DNA from: Roseiarcus sp963798015
Lineage (GTDB): Bacteria; Pseudomonadota; Alphaproteobacteria; Rhizobiales; Beijerinckiaceae
NCBI GenBank assembly: GCA_963798015.1
Contig: CAWCSA010000005.1
Span: 434,001 to 498,000 of the forward strand
Length of the DNA: 64,000 nucleotides
Direction: 5' to 3'
Part shown: positions 33,516 through 41,331 of the stretch, in pieces
Layout: each line of letters opens with the position of its first letter
Numbering within the stretch: position 1 is the first letter of the stretch
Notes under the pieces: model-generated
What the model saw: the letters and a program-made list of their open reading frames with translations, nothing else
Told to the model about the DNA's origin: nothing
Database searches by the model: none
Position numbers and translations under genes: made by a program

Positions 33516-35510
33516 TCACGCATAACTCTTCTCCTCGACCAAGGCCGAGCGCGCGAGCGTGTTGATGGCGCGTTTAATCGCCGCGCGCGTATCGTTTTCG
33601 CGATACACCGATCGCGCGAGCGCGACAAAGCGGGGTCCGAAGTCTCCTTCGTGTTCGCACGTGCGGAGCGCGTCCTCGATTGCCCACAGGCGCTCGTTCA
33701 CGAGAGCGAGCTGATCGGTCATGAGATCGATCGGCGGCACGGAGGCGCCATCCTCCTGCGCCGAACGCTCCAGCAAGTTCAGTTCGCGACGCACGTTGGC
33801 AAGTTTTTCAGGTTCGCCAATTCGCTCGGCCTTGATGCGGAGGATCGTGATCTTGTCGATCAGTTCGCCGAGCGAGCATGGCGTTGACACCATGCGCGGC
33901 GCGCGGCGCCGCTCGACAAGCTGAGCGAGTTCGCTTGCCATCGCTTCGAACACGTCGCTCCAGACGCCGCGACGCCTCTGACGAAAGAGTCGCATGGTCG
34001 GATACCAGGGCAAATCGGCTCGTTCGGTCAGCCAGCGCCATTCTGCGTCGCGTTTTAGCGCGACCCAGACCGGCACGGCCAAAGCTCCCGCGAGATGCGC
34101 GATCGAGGTGTCGCAAGTGACGACCAGATCGACGCAGACCATTGCCGCCGCCGTATCGACGAGTGCGTCGGGGCCGGCGTCAAAGTTGGCTCCCAGCGTT
34201 TCAACCTGCAACGACGGGGGCAGGTTTGAAAGCTGCTCCTCGCCTGCGCCTTTCTGCAGCGAAATGAGTCTTACGCCCGCGATTCCGGCGAGCGGAGCGA
34301 GCGCCGTGGGCGGCAGGGAGCGGGCTCGGTCCGCCTCCGGGTCAGGGTTGCCCTGCCAGACCACACCAACCTTGAAGCCTTCGGCGCCGATGCGCTTCAG
34401 CCACATTTCGCGCAATGCCGGTTCGGCCGCGAGATACGGAACCGCAGCAGGGATTGTGTTGAGGCGCGTCCCGAATGCCCGCGGCAGGCTGCTGATCGCA
34501 ATCTGCGCGTCGAATGGCTCCCACTCGGGTGGGGAATCGGCGAATCGCGCCTTGGCCTTCGACGAAAGGAGCCGTCGCAGTCGCGGCGGACAGACGAAGG
34601 TCGCTTCAACGCCGGCCGCGGCCATTAAAGGCAGATAGCGAAAGAACTGGATTGTATCGCCAAGGCCGTGATCGTTGAGCACCAGAACCCGCTCGCCTCG
34701 CCGTCCCGGCCCCTTCCATCTCTCAAAGCGCGTCCCGAGCGCCTCACCGAGTGACTTTCCCACAAGCCAGCGCGCCTCGTAGCCCTCAAGCCCCTGTTCG
34801 AAGTCCCCGAGCGTCAGCATAAGGCAGCCCTTGCCCGCGATAGCTTCCCGGCTGCCGAGCGCTGTGGCTTTTTCAAACGCCGTCATAGCCTCCGAGAAGC
34901 GGCCAAGGCTCCGCAACGCCAGACCTTGACCCAGCAGCGACTTGGCGAGGCAAGGTCCCGGCGCGCTTGCCCGAATATAGGCCCCAAGCGCCTCCTCGCT
35001 ACGATCGAGCTTCAGGAGCGCGTTGCCGAGATTGATTGCGGCTTCCGGAAGATCATGGCGCAGTTTGAGCGCGCGCTCAGCAGCTTCGATCGAGTCCTCG
35101 AGGCGCCCAAGCTCGCGCAAAGCTCCGGCGAGGCTGCACCACGCGTCCGGATCGTGGGGCGCGAGCCTCGTCGCCGCTGCGAAGCAAGCGAGCGCTTCCG
35201 TGAATCGGCCGCCGCCGAACAAGAGTTTGCCGAGATTGACGTGACCGACGACCAAAGAGGCGTCGAGCACGAGCGCGCGGCGATAGAAACGCATCGCCGA
35301 ATCAGGCTTGCCGCATTCGCTCAGCATGTATCCGCCCATGCACATAGCCTCGGCGAAGTCGGGCCTCAGCCGCAATGCCTCGTCCATGAGCGTGATCGCT
35401 TCATCGCGCCGCTGTTCACGCCACAGTGTGACGGCGGCCGCGTAAATCGCTTGGGGCCCGTGCTGCGCTTCGTTCGCCACGGCGCGAATTGTCTGGAGAG
35501 CGTTAGGCAT
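33516..35510 (-). CDS. TPR protein with glycosyltransferase-like and DUF6165 domains
   Basis: 664 residues. The first about 230 residues are TPR repeats of 34 residues (for example LRLRPDFAEAMCMGGYMLSE, LKLRHDLPEAAINLGNALLK). Residues about 260-530 resemble the GT-B-like domain of O-GlcNAc-transferase-type and heptosyltransferase-type proteins, with LNDHGLGDTIQFFRYLP and a CDTSIAHLAGALAVPVWVAL motif. The last about 125 residues (STPCSLGELIDKITILRIKA) form DUF6165. Such proteins often accompany flagellins in Rhizobiales, so flagellin glycosylation is a reasonable guess, not shown. It converges on the PilZ gene with only a few bases between stops. Confidence 0.75.
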   Translation of the reverse strand: MPNALQTIRAVANEAQHGPQAIYAAAVTLWREQRRDEAITLMDEALRLRPDFAEAMCMGGYMLSECGKPDSAMRFYRRALVLDASLVVGHVNLGKLLFGGGRFTEALACFAAATRLAPHDPDAWCSLAGALRELGRLEDSIEAAERALKLRHDLPEAAINLGNALLKLDRSEEALGAYIRASAPGPCLAKSLLGQGLALRSLGRFSEAMTAFEKATALGSREAIAGKGCLMLTLGDFEQGLEGYEARWLVGKSLGEALGTRFERWKGPGRRGERVLVLNDHGLGDTIQFFRYLPLMAAAGVEATFVCPPRLRRLLSSKAKARFADSPPEWEPFDAQIAISSLPRAFGTRLNTIPAAVPYLAAEPALREMWLKRIGAEGFKVGVVWQGNPDPEADRARSLPPTALAPLAGIAGVRLISLQKGAGEEQLSNLPPSLQVETLGANFDAGPDALVDTAAAMVCVDLVVTCDTSIAHLAGALAVPVWVALKRDAEWRWLTERADLPWYPTMRLFRQRRRGVWSDVFEAMASELAQLVERRRAPRMVSTPCSLGELIDKITILRIKAERIGEPEKLANVRRELNLLERSAQEDGASVPPIDLMTDQLALVNERLWAIEDALRTCEHEGDFGPRFVALARSVYRENDTRAAIKRAINTLARSALVEEKSYA

Positions 35511-35596
35511 TGGGGCTGCGCGAAAGCATGCCCCTTCGCTTAGAGCGCAGCCCTTGCGTGGACCTTTCTAAGGTGAATGCAGGCCTGGCGGCGGGC

Positions 35597-36470
35597 TCAC
35601 CCGCCCAGAGTGAGCCTCGACATGCTCGACATCAGCGAAGTCGAGAAAGTCGGCTGGATTGAGCCAGTGAAGTCGTTCAGCGCGCTGCCCAGCACCGAGC
35701 CGTTTGAGCTGATGACGCTGGCGAGGACGGTTGCCGCGCCCGATTGCTCCGAGCTCGAATTGCCCGAAATCGACCGAGAGGCCGGAGGTCGCGCCGGAGC
35801 TCGGCCCGTAGGTATAGTCGTACATTGCGGTGAACCGCTCGGCCAGCTGCGTGAGCTTGGCCGGGTCCTGCAGGTCGGAGATGGGCATGAGCTCGGAGAG
35901 CGTCTGCGGCTGCAGATCGGCCGCGGCCGTCGCCGGTAGCCCCATGATTGTTCCTGCAACTTGCAGAAGATTCGGATCGGCCAAGATCCCATATTCGTTG
36001 GTGACCGTCGGCGCGACGCGCTGGAAATAGAGCGCAAGCTGGACGCCCACATCCTGGCCGCCCTGATCGCTCTCCAGCTGCTGTTCGACATAGTCGCCCG
36101 TCGTCGTCGCAACCGCGCTGGTTGATGAGGGGGGAGTCGCGCCGCTGTCGACGAAATTGAACGCCGCGGCGAACGCCTTCCATTGCGAGTTTGGCAGGGT
36201 GTTGGCAAGGCTTCTCGGGTTGGACACTCCACCTTCCAGCACCTTGGTGATGAGCCCTGTCGAGTTGATCTGGTCGCCGAGGCCATAGGCGTTGAGCGCG
36301 TAGGACAGCAGCCGATAGTTGCCGACTAGATCGCTGATCGACTTCACCGAGCCGATATTGGCCTCGTAATACGCGGACGCAGTCTTCACCGCCGGTTCGG
36401 CCGCAGTCATCGCCTGATAGCGAGATAGATTCTGCGATACGGCGAGAAAGGCGGTCGTCGTGCTTGTCAT
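35597..36470 (-). CDS. DUF1217 flagellar protein, with apparent frameshift
   Basis: A DUF1217-family protein, found in flagellar clusters of alphaproteobacteria, function unknown. From ATG 36470 the frame encodes helical sequence (TAFLAVSQNLSRYQAMTAAE, SVKSISDLVGNYRLLSYALN) up to DFGQFELGAIG. At the CCC run 35739-35741 the frame breaks. The neighbouring frame continues GAATVLASVISSNGSVLGSA and ends SRLTLGG with a stop at 35597. The span is 874 bases (3n+1), and removing one base restores GAIGAATVLAS. Uncorrected translation runs to 35568 with an Arg-rich tail. Confidence 0.7.
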
Positions 36471-36576
36471 GGGCGATTCGCGAAGGCTTGGCTGGAAATG
36501 GCGAGCCGCGGCCAGCCTGACGCCGTTACTCTAGCGGCCGGTTAACGAGGATTGCGTTGCGCCGGCCAACTTGGCG

Positions 36577-36789
36577 TCACCTGTCGGCGCGGCGTGGAAC
36601 AAGCCCGGCGGCGGCGATGAGATCTCCGCTTTGGACTCCGGTACGCTCGGCGATTGCATTCGCTAACGAAGCAACGGAAGCGTGCCGCATGAACTGCGCA
36701 AGGAGCGCCAGCTCGCGCTCCTCCTCGGCCGCGCGCACGCGAAGACGGTCGTCCTCTTCCGCGCTCGGCTGGCCCCGCACTGTTCGCAT
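36577..36789 (-). CDS. Possible small protein
   Basis: A 70-residue frame (start ATG 36789, or TTG 36798) in the 433-base gap between the LysR gene and the DUF1217 gene, same strand. It is charged and helical (SAEEDDRLRVRAAEEERELA, then SLANAIAERTGVQSGDLIAA) and looks more protein-like than neighbouring frames. AGGGA lies about ten bases before the ATG. I recognise no family. The rest of the gap holds nothing I can identify. Confidence 0.35.
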   Translation of the reverse strand: MRTVRGQPSAEEDDRLRVRAAEEERELALLAQFMRHASVASLANAIAERTGVQSGDLIAAAGLVPRRADR

Positions 36790-36903
36790 AATCGGCAATC
36801 CCTGACCCGGAGATTCGCGGAATGGCCGAATTATGCCAGCGTTGGGTTTGGAAATGCGTGACGAATTGTAACAAAATGCAACTATAACGAGAAGTTTTGA
36901 TGG

Positions 36904-37755
36904 TCATTCTGTTTGAAGCGCTTCCACAACGTTTTCGACCCAGCGTCGGCTCGCAAGCGCGAGCGCCTGCGAACGCGCTAACAGCAACAGCGTAATCCCG
37001 GGTAATGGCGGAAGCCGCTTGTCTGAGCACAGCTCAAGTCCATTCGGCGCGAGCCCGTCGATCATCGGCGTGACGCCAATCCCGGCGGCCGCGGCGGCTG
37101 CGAGCACTGCGAAATCTGAACAGGTGCAGACGACCTCGAATCTCCTTTCTTGAGCGCGCAGCACGCTAATCGCCGCCTCGTGAAAAACCCATCCTTGCGG
37201 GGGGAGAACAAGCGGCAGCGGCTGACTGTCTTGTTCATCTTCAGGCATCCTGCCGAACCAGCGCAGTTGACCCCGCCATTGTTCAATCCTGCCAGGCTCG
37301 CTCTCGCCAGTCCCGATGATGAAAGCGACGTCAAGCATGTTCTGACGAAAGGCGGCCGAAAGCGCCTGAGAGCTCTCGACGATGACCTCGAATGCCGTGG
37401 CGATCTCGGCGTTAGCACGCAACTCATTGAGCCCCAGCGCCAGAATGGGGGCAAATTCGCTCGGCATGCCAATCCGCAGCGCGTCGTTCGGATTGTTGCG
37501 ACCAAGCTCGTCCAGCATGTCGTCATGCAGCCGCAGCAGGCGCTTTCCGTAGTCGAAGCAGACGTCCCCCACGGGCGACAATTCGAAGCGTCCCCCCTTC
37601 TTGAACAACGGCGCTTCGACGAGCTCTTCGAGCCGTTTCACCTGAAGGCTGATCGTCGGCTGCGTTCGTCCCAGCTCCACCGCGGCGCGGGTGAAGCCCC
37701 GCGCCTCTACGACGGCGACAAAGGCTCGCAAAAAATCGATGGGAATGCCGCGCAT
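36904..37755 (-). CDS. LysR-family transcriptional regulator
   Basis: 283-residue LysR-type regulator. The N-terminal winged HTH reads IDFLRAFVAVVEARGFTRAA, then ELGRTQPTISLQVKRLEELV. The effector-binding domain (about 95-283) follows, with GITPMIDGLAPNG-like residues near 230. No adjacent metabolic gene is divergent from it, so its target and effector are unknown. The 395 bases upstream are A/T-rich and likely hold its promoter. Confidence 0.9.
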   Translation of the reverse strand: MRGIPIDFLRAFVAVVEARGFTRAAVELGRTQPTISLQVKRLEELVEAPLFKKGGRFELSPVGDVCFDYGKRLLRLHDDMLDELGRNNPNDALRIGMPSEFAPILALGLNELRANAEIATAFEVIVESSQALSAAFRQNMLDVAFIIGTGESEPGRIEQWRGQLRWFGRMPEDEQDSQPLPLVLPPQGWVFHEAAISVLRAQERRFEVVCTCSDFAVLAAAAAAGIGVTPMIDGLAPNGLELCSDKRLPPLPGITLLLLARSQALALASRRWVENVVEALQTE

Positions 37756-38150
37756 AAGAAGCCGCCCCGGATAGGACTTTATTCCAAGTGTACAATGTTC
37801 TTGTTAGCGCCATAACTGGCGGACATGCAACCATTCGCGTGTAAGCGGCGTATGCGGTCGTTAGGGAGACACAAAGGGTCCGTTGCGATGGCCCAAGCTT
37901 TAGCTCTTCTTGCACTCGCGTTGATTGACGCATCGGCATGTAAGAGAGAGTACAGTTGTCAATATTGAGACAAAGGCCGCAACGCGAAATCATAATTTAG
38001 GGCGCCACGCGGCTCTCGAATGCCAGCTCGGGCGCCAAATCAAATAAAGATCTGACTGACGTATCGTAACTCATTGACAACGATACATGTCCTGATCCGA
38101 ATCGATTTGACTGTGACGATTTGCAGGGCGGTAATCAGAGGCGGGGCGAG
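37756..38150. other. A/T-rich region between two divergent regulator genes
   Basis: 395 bases between the LysR gene (minus) and the winged-helix gene (plus). It holds the presumed promoters of both. Short frames occur but none looks coding. I see no repeat or RNA structure worth naming. Confidence 0.4.
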
Positions 38151-38651
38151 ATGCAGATCCATATTCTTGAAGAGATTAGGCCGGAGCCGGCTGCAGTCGA
38201 TAGCGCCGTCCGGCGCCGCGAGCTCGAGATTCGCCGAGCACAATCCGTCGAGCCGATCGAGCGGCCCTTCACGTTCGCGGGCTGGACCCTCGATGAGACG
38301 ACGCGAGACCTGATGAGCCCCGTTGGGCAGCGGGTCGACCTGACGTCGTCTGAGTTCGACCTCTTGATGGCGCTTCTGCGCCATCCCGGCCAGCCCCTGT
38401 CGCGCGCTGCCCTTCTCGGCGTGTTGCGCGGGCGCCAGTGGACATATTTCGATCGCTCGATCGACACGCTGGTGGCGCGACTCCGGAAGAAACTTGACGA
38501 TGGTTCCGACCGGTCCCCGCTGATTCGCTCCGTGCGGGGAATCGGCTACGTCTTCTGCGCCGCGGTGGCAAAGCTCGGTGAGCAAGAGCGATCCGTCGCT
38601 TTTCCGCGGCTCGCGCCCAAGGACGGATCCGAGCGCCATTCCTCACCCTGA
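38151..38651 (+). CDS. OmpR-type winged-helix regulator without a receiver domain
   Basis: 166-residue protein. Residues about 40-140 form a Trans_reg_C winged helix: FAGWTLDETTRDLMSP, VDLTSSEFDLLMALLRHPGQ, DRSIDTLVARLRKKLDDG and SVRGIGYVFCAAV. The first about 38 residues have no receiver features. It therefore cannot be phosphorylated like a standard OmpR regulator. The start ATG 38151 is chosen for a GGGGCGAG just upstream; an in-frame ATG at 38121 adds ten residues. No histidine kinase is adjacent. Targets are unknown. Confidence 0.8.
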   Translation: MQIHILEEIRPEPAAVDSAVRRRELEIRRAQSVEPIERPFTFAGWTLDETTRDLMSPVGQRVDLTSSEFDLLMALLRHPGQPLSRAALLGVLRGRQWTYFDRSIDTLVARLRKKLDDGSDRSPLIRSVRGIGYVFCAAVAKLGEQERSVAFPRLAPKDGSERHSSP

Positions 38652-38853
38652 GCGGCCCGCGGGGCCGCGATCGAGCCCCTGATCGTTGCTGGGCGCGTTG
38701 GACTGCTCCGCGCGGGCGCTTGGGTTGCTCGATATGCGACCCTATGGAGCGCCGCCGTCGCCAGCGTCGGCTCCGATCGATTGACGCTCCGCGAACGCGG
38801 CTCTATCCATGGCCACGCGTTCCATCTTCGCGAGGTCTGGCGTTGCGGCGACG

Positions 38854-39471
38854 ATGATCCGGTTTCACCGCAACGATTTGCCTGCCGAAGCGTCGTTCGG
38901 CGAGGCGGTGGCCATAGACACGGAGACGTTGGGGCTCGCCGTCGGCCGCGATCGGCTCTGCGTCGTGCAATTGTCGCGCGGCGACGGGACAGCGGATATC
39001 GTGCAGATCGCCGCCGGCCAGACGAGCGCGCCCAATCTTCAGCGCCTGCTGGCCGATCCCGCGATCGTGAAACTCTTCCATTACGGCCGCTTCGACATGG
39101 CGGTGCTGCATCACGCGTTTGGCGTCATGGCCGCGCCGATCTATTGCACCAAGATCGCCTCAAAGATTGCACGAACCTACACCGACCGGCACGGTCTCAA
39201 GGACCTGACGCGCGAGTTGATGAACGTGGAGATCTCCAAGCAGCAGCAATCGTCCGATTGGGGGGCCGACACCCTGAGCGAGGCGCAACTCGCCTATGCC
39301 GCATCGGACGTGCTGCATCTGCACGCCTTGCGCGACAAGCTTGACGCCATGCTAAAACGCGAGGGGCGGGACGGACTCGCGCGCGCGGCCTTCGCTTATC
39401 TTCCGGATCGCGTCCGCCTCGACCTTGCGGGATTCGAGGCCATGGACGTTTTTTCGCACGGCTATCCGTAA
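38854..39471 (+). CDS. RNase D-like 3'-5' exonuclease
   Basis: 205-residue DEDDy-type exonuclease domain, as in RNase D but lacking HRDC domains. Exo I is AIDTETLGL, Exo II HYGRFDMAVL, and Exo III YAASDVLHLH with its Tyr. Short RNase D-like proteins of this kind are common in Rhizobiales. It probably trims RNA 3' ends. ATG 38854 (MIRFHRNDLPAEASFGEAVA) matches homologues; an upstream in-frame ATG at 38809 adds 15 residues. It converges on rph, another RNA 3' processing enzyme. Confidence 0.85.
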   Translation: MIRFHRNDLPAEASFGEAVAIDTETLGLAVGRDRLCVVQLSRGDGTADIVQIAAGQTSAPNLQRLLADPAIVKLFHYGRFDMAVLHHAFGVMAAPIYCTKIASKIARTYTDRHGLKDLTRELMNVEISKQQQSSDWGADTLSEAQLAYAASDVLHLHALRDKLDAMLKREGRDGLARAAFAYLPDRVRLDLAGFEAMDVFSHGYP

Positions 39472-39507
39472 GCGCAGGCGTGATCGAGCGGCCAGGGACA
39501 CGCCATC

Positions 39508-40239
39508 TCAGGCGCCCGGCGCGGCCGCTGCGACCGCCGCCTTCTGCATAGCGACGAGCTGCCGGATGCCGCCCCGCGCCAACGCGAGCATTCGGATAAG
39601 CTCTTCCTCCGTGAATGGCGCGCCCTCCGCCGACCCCTGAACTTCGACGAGGCCTCCAAGGCCCGTCATGACGAAATTCGCGTCGGTGTGGGCGTTCGAG
39701 TCCTCGGCATAGTCGAGATCGGTCACCGCTTCGCCGCCGACAATGCCGCAGGATATTGCGGCGACATGATCCTTAAGCGGCGTCTCGCGAAGAATGGAGC
39801 GATGCGCCATCCAGCGCAGGCAGTCGTGCAACGCGACCCATGCGCCGGTGATCGAAGCGGTTCGGGTACCCCCATCCGCCTGCAGCACGTCGCAATCAAT
39901 GGTGATCTGCCGCTCGCCGAGGCGCGGCAGATCCACCACCGCTCGTAGCGATCGGCCAATGAGGCGTTGAATCTCCTGGCTGCGGCCGGAAACCTTGCCG
40001 GCCGACGACTCGCGCTTGCTTCGCGTCAGCGTCGCGCGCGGCAGCATCGCATATTCGGCCGTCACCCATCCGCGTCCCTGGCCACGCAACCACGGTGGCG
40101 GCTTGTCCTCGAGCGAGGCCGCGCAGAGCACATGCGTGTCGCCGAATCGGACGAGACATGAGCCTTCCGCATAGCGCGCCACGCCGCGCTCGAAGCTCAC
40201 GGCGCGCATTTCATCGACGGCGCGTTTGGACGGACGCAT
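39508..40239 (-). CDS. rph: Ribonuclease PH
   Basis: 243-residue RNase PH, which trims tRNA 3' ends by phosphorolysis. Recognisable segments are SFERGVARYAEGSCLVRFGD, GRGWVTAEYAMLPRAT, GRSQEIQRLIGRSLRAVVDL, ITIDCDVLQADGGTRTASIT and SAEGAPFTEEELIRMLALA. Length is slightly above the usual 238. The start ATG 40239 follows a GGGAGG. Confidence 0.96.
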   Translation of the reverse strand: MRPSKRAVDEMRAVSFERGVARYAEGSCLVRFGDTHVLCAASLEDKPPPWLRGQGRGWVTAEYAMLPRATLTRSKRESSAGKVSGRSQEIQRLIGRSLRAVVDLPRLGERQITIDCDVLQADGGTRTASITGAWVALHDCLRWMAHRSILRETPLKDHVAAISCGIVGGEAVTDLDYAEDSNAHTDANFVMTGLGGLVEVQGSAEGAPFTEEELIRMLALARGGIRQLVAMQKAAVAAAAPGA

Positions 40240-40393
40240 GGGCGAACCTCCCTTAGATTATCGATCCGATCTAGCGGCAGACGCCTCGCCTGGCAAATTC
40301 GCGTGAGCAAGCGCGCATTGCCGCCGCTGCGTTGACCATCGGCGCACGCAACTCTAGGGTCGCCGCGAAAATTCAAGGATCGACGACAAATCC

Positions 40394-41323
40394 ATGCCGT
40401 CCGCTAAAGACGCAGCCCTTGACCCGGCGAAGTCGTTTCAAGGCCTCATCCTGACGTTGCAGAGCTTCTGGGCTGGCCACGGCTGCGTGATGCTGCAGCC
40501 ATACGACATGGAGGTCGGGGCAGGCACGTTTCACCCGGCGACGACGCTTCGCTCGCTTGGTCCCAAGCCCTGGAAGGCGGCTTACGTCCAGCCGTCACGC
40601 CGGCCCAAGGACGGGCGTTATGGCGAGAACCCCAACCGGCTGCAGCACTATTACCAGTATCAGGTAATCCTGAAGCCCTCGCCCGAGAACCTGCAGGAGC
40701 TCTATCTCGATTCGCTGGCCGCGATCGGCGTGGACATGGCCTTGCACGACGTGCGCTTCGTCGAGGACGATTGGGAGAGCCCTACGCTCGGCGCATGGGG
40801 GTTAGGCTGGGAATGCTGGTGCGACGGCATGGAAGTGTCGCAATTCACCTACTTCCAGCAGGTCGCGGGTTTCGAATGCGCGCCGGTGTCCGGCGAACTG
40901 ACCTATGGCCTTGAGCGGCTGGCGATGTATGTGCAGGGCGTCGAGAGCGTCTATGACCTCAACTTCAACGGCGGCGCAGGCGCCGAGCGCGTATCTTACG
41001 GCGATGTGTTTCAGCAGGCCGAGCAGGAATATTCCCGCTTCAACTTCGAGTATGCGAACACCGAAGTCTTGTTCCAGCATTTTCGGGACGCCGAAGCGGA
41101 ATGCGTCACCCTATTAGAGCAGGGCGCGGCGGCCGAGGGGCGGCATCTCATGGCGCTTCCGGCTTATGACCAGTGCATCAAGGCGAGCCACGTTTTCAAT
41201 TTGCTCGACGCGCGCGGCGCGATCTCGGTCACCGAGCGCCAGAGCTATATCCTGAGAGTGCGCGAACTCGCTCGCGGCTGCGGCGCGGCGTGGCTCAAGA
41301 CGGCCGGCGGCGGCGCGGCATAG
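40394..41323 (+). CDS. glyQ: Glycine-tRNA ligase alpha subunit
   Basis: 309-residue GlyQ, the catalytic subunit of bacterial alpha2beta2 glycyl-tRNA synthetase. Clear motifs are FQGLILTLQSFWAGHGCVML, GAGTFHPATTLRSLGP, YVQPSRRPKDGRYGENPNRL, HYYQYQVILKPSPENLQELY and WEVWCDG-like WECWCDGMEVSQFTYFQQ. glyS follows after eight bases. Confidence 0.97.
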   Translation: MPSAKDAALDPAKSFQGLILTLQSFWAGHGCVMLQPYDMEVGAGTFHPATTLRSLGPKPWKAAYVQPSRRPKDGRYGENPNRLQHYYQYQVILKPSPENLQELYLDSLAAIGVDMALHDVRFVEDDWESPTLGAWGLGWECWCDGMEVSQFTYFQQVAGFECAPVSGELTYGLERLAMYVQGVESVYDLNFNGGAGAERVSYGDVFQQAEQEYSRFNFEYANTEVLFQHFRDAEAECVTLLEQGAAAEGRHLMALPAYDQCIKASHVFNLLDARGAISVTERQSYILRVRELARGCGAAWLKTAGGGAA

Positions 41324-41331
41324 TCCCAGAT

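Noticed and set aside
37523..37993. 156-residue frame overlapping the start of the LysR gene
   Set aside because: Its overlap is the LysR HTH in another frame and the rest has no protein-like character.
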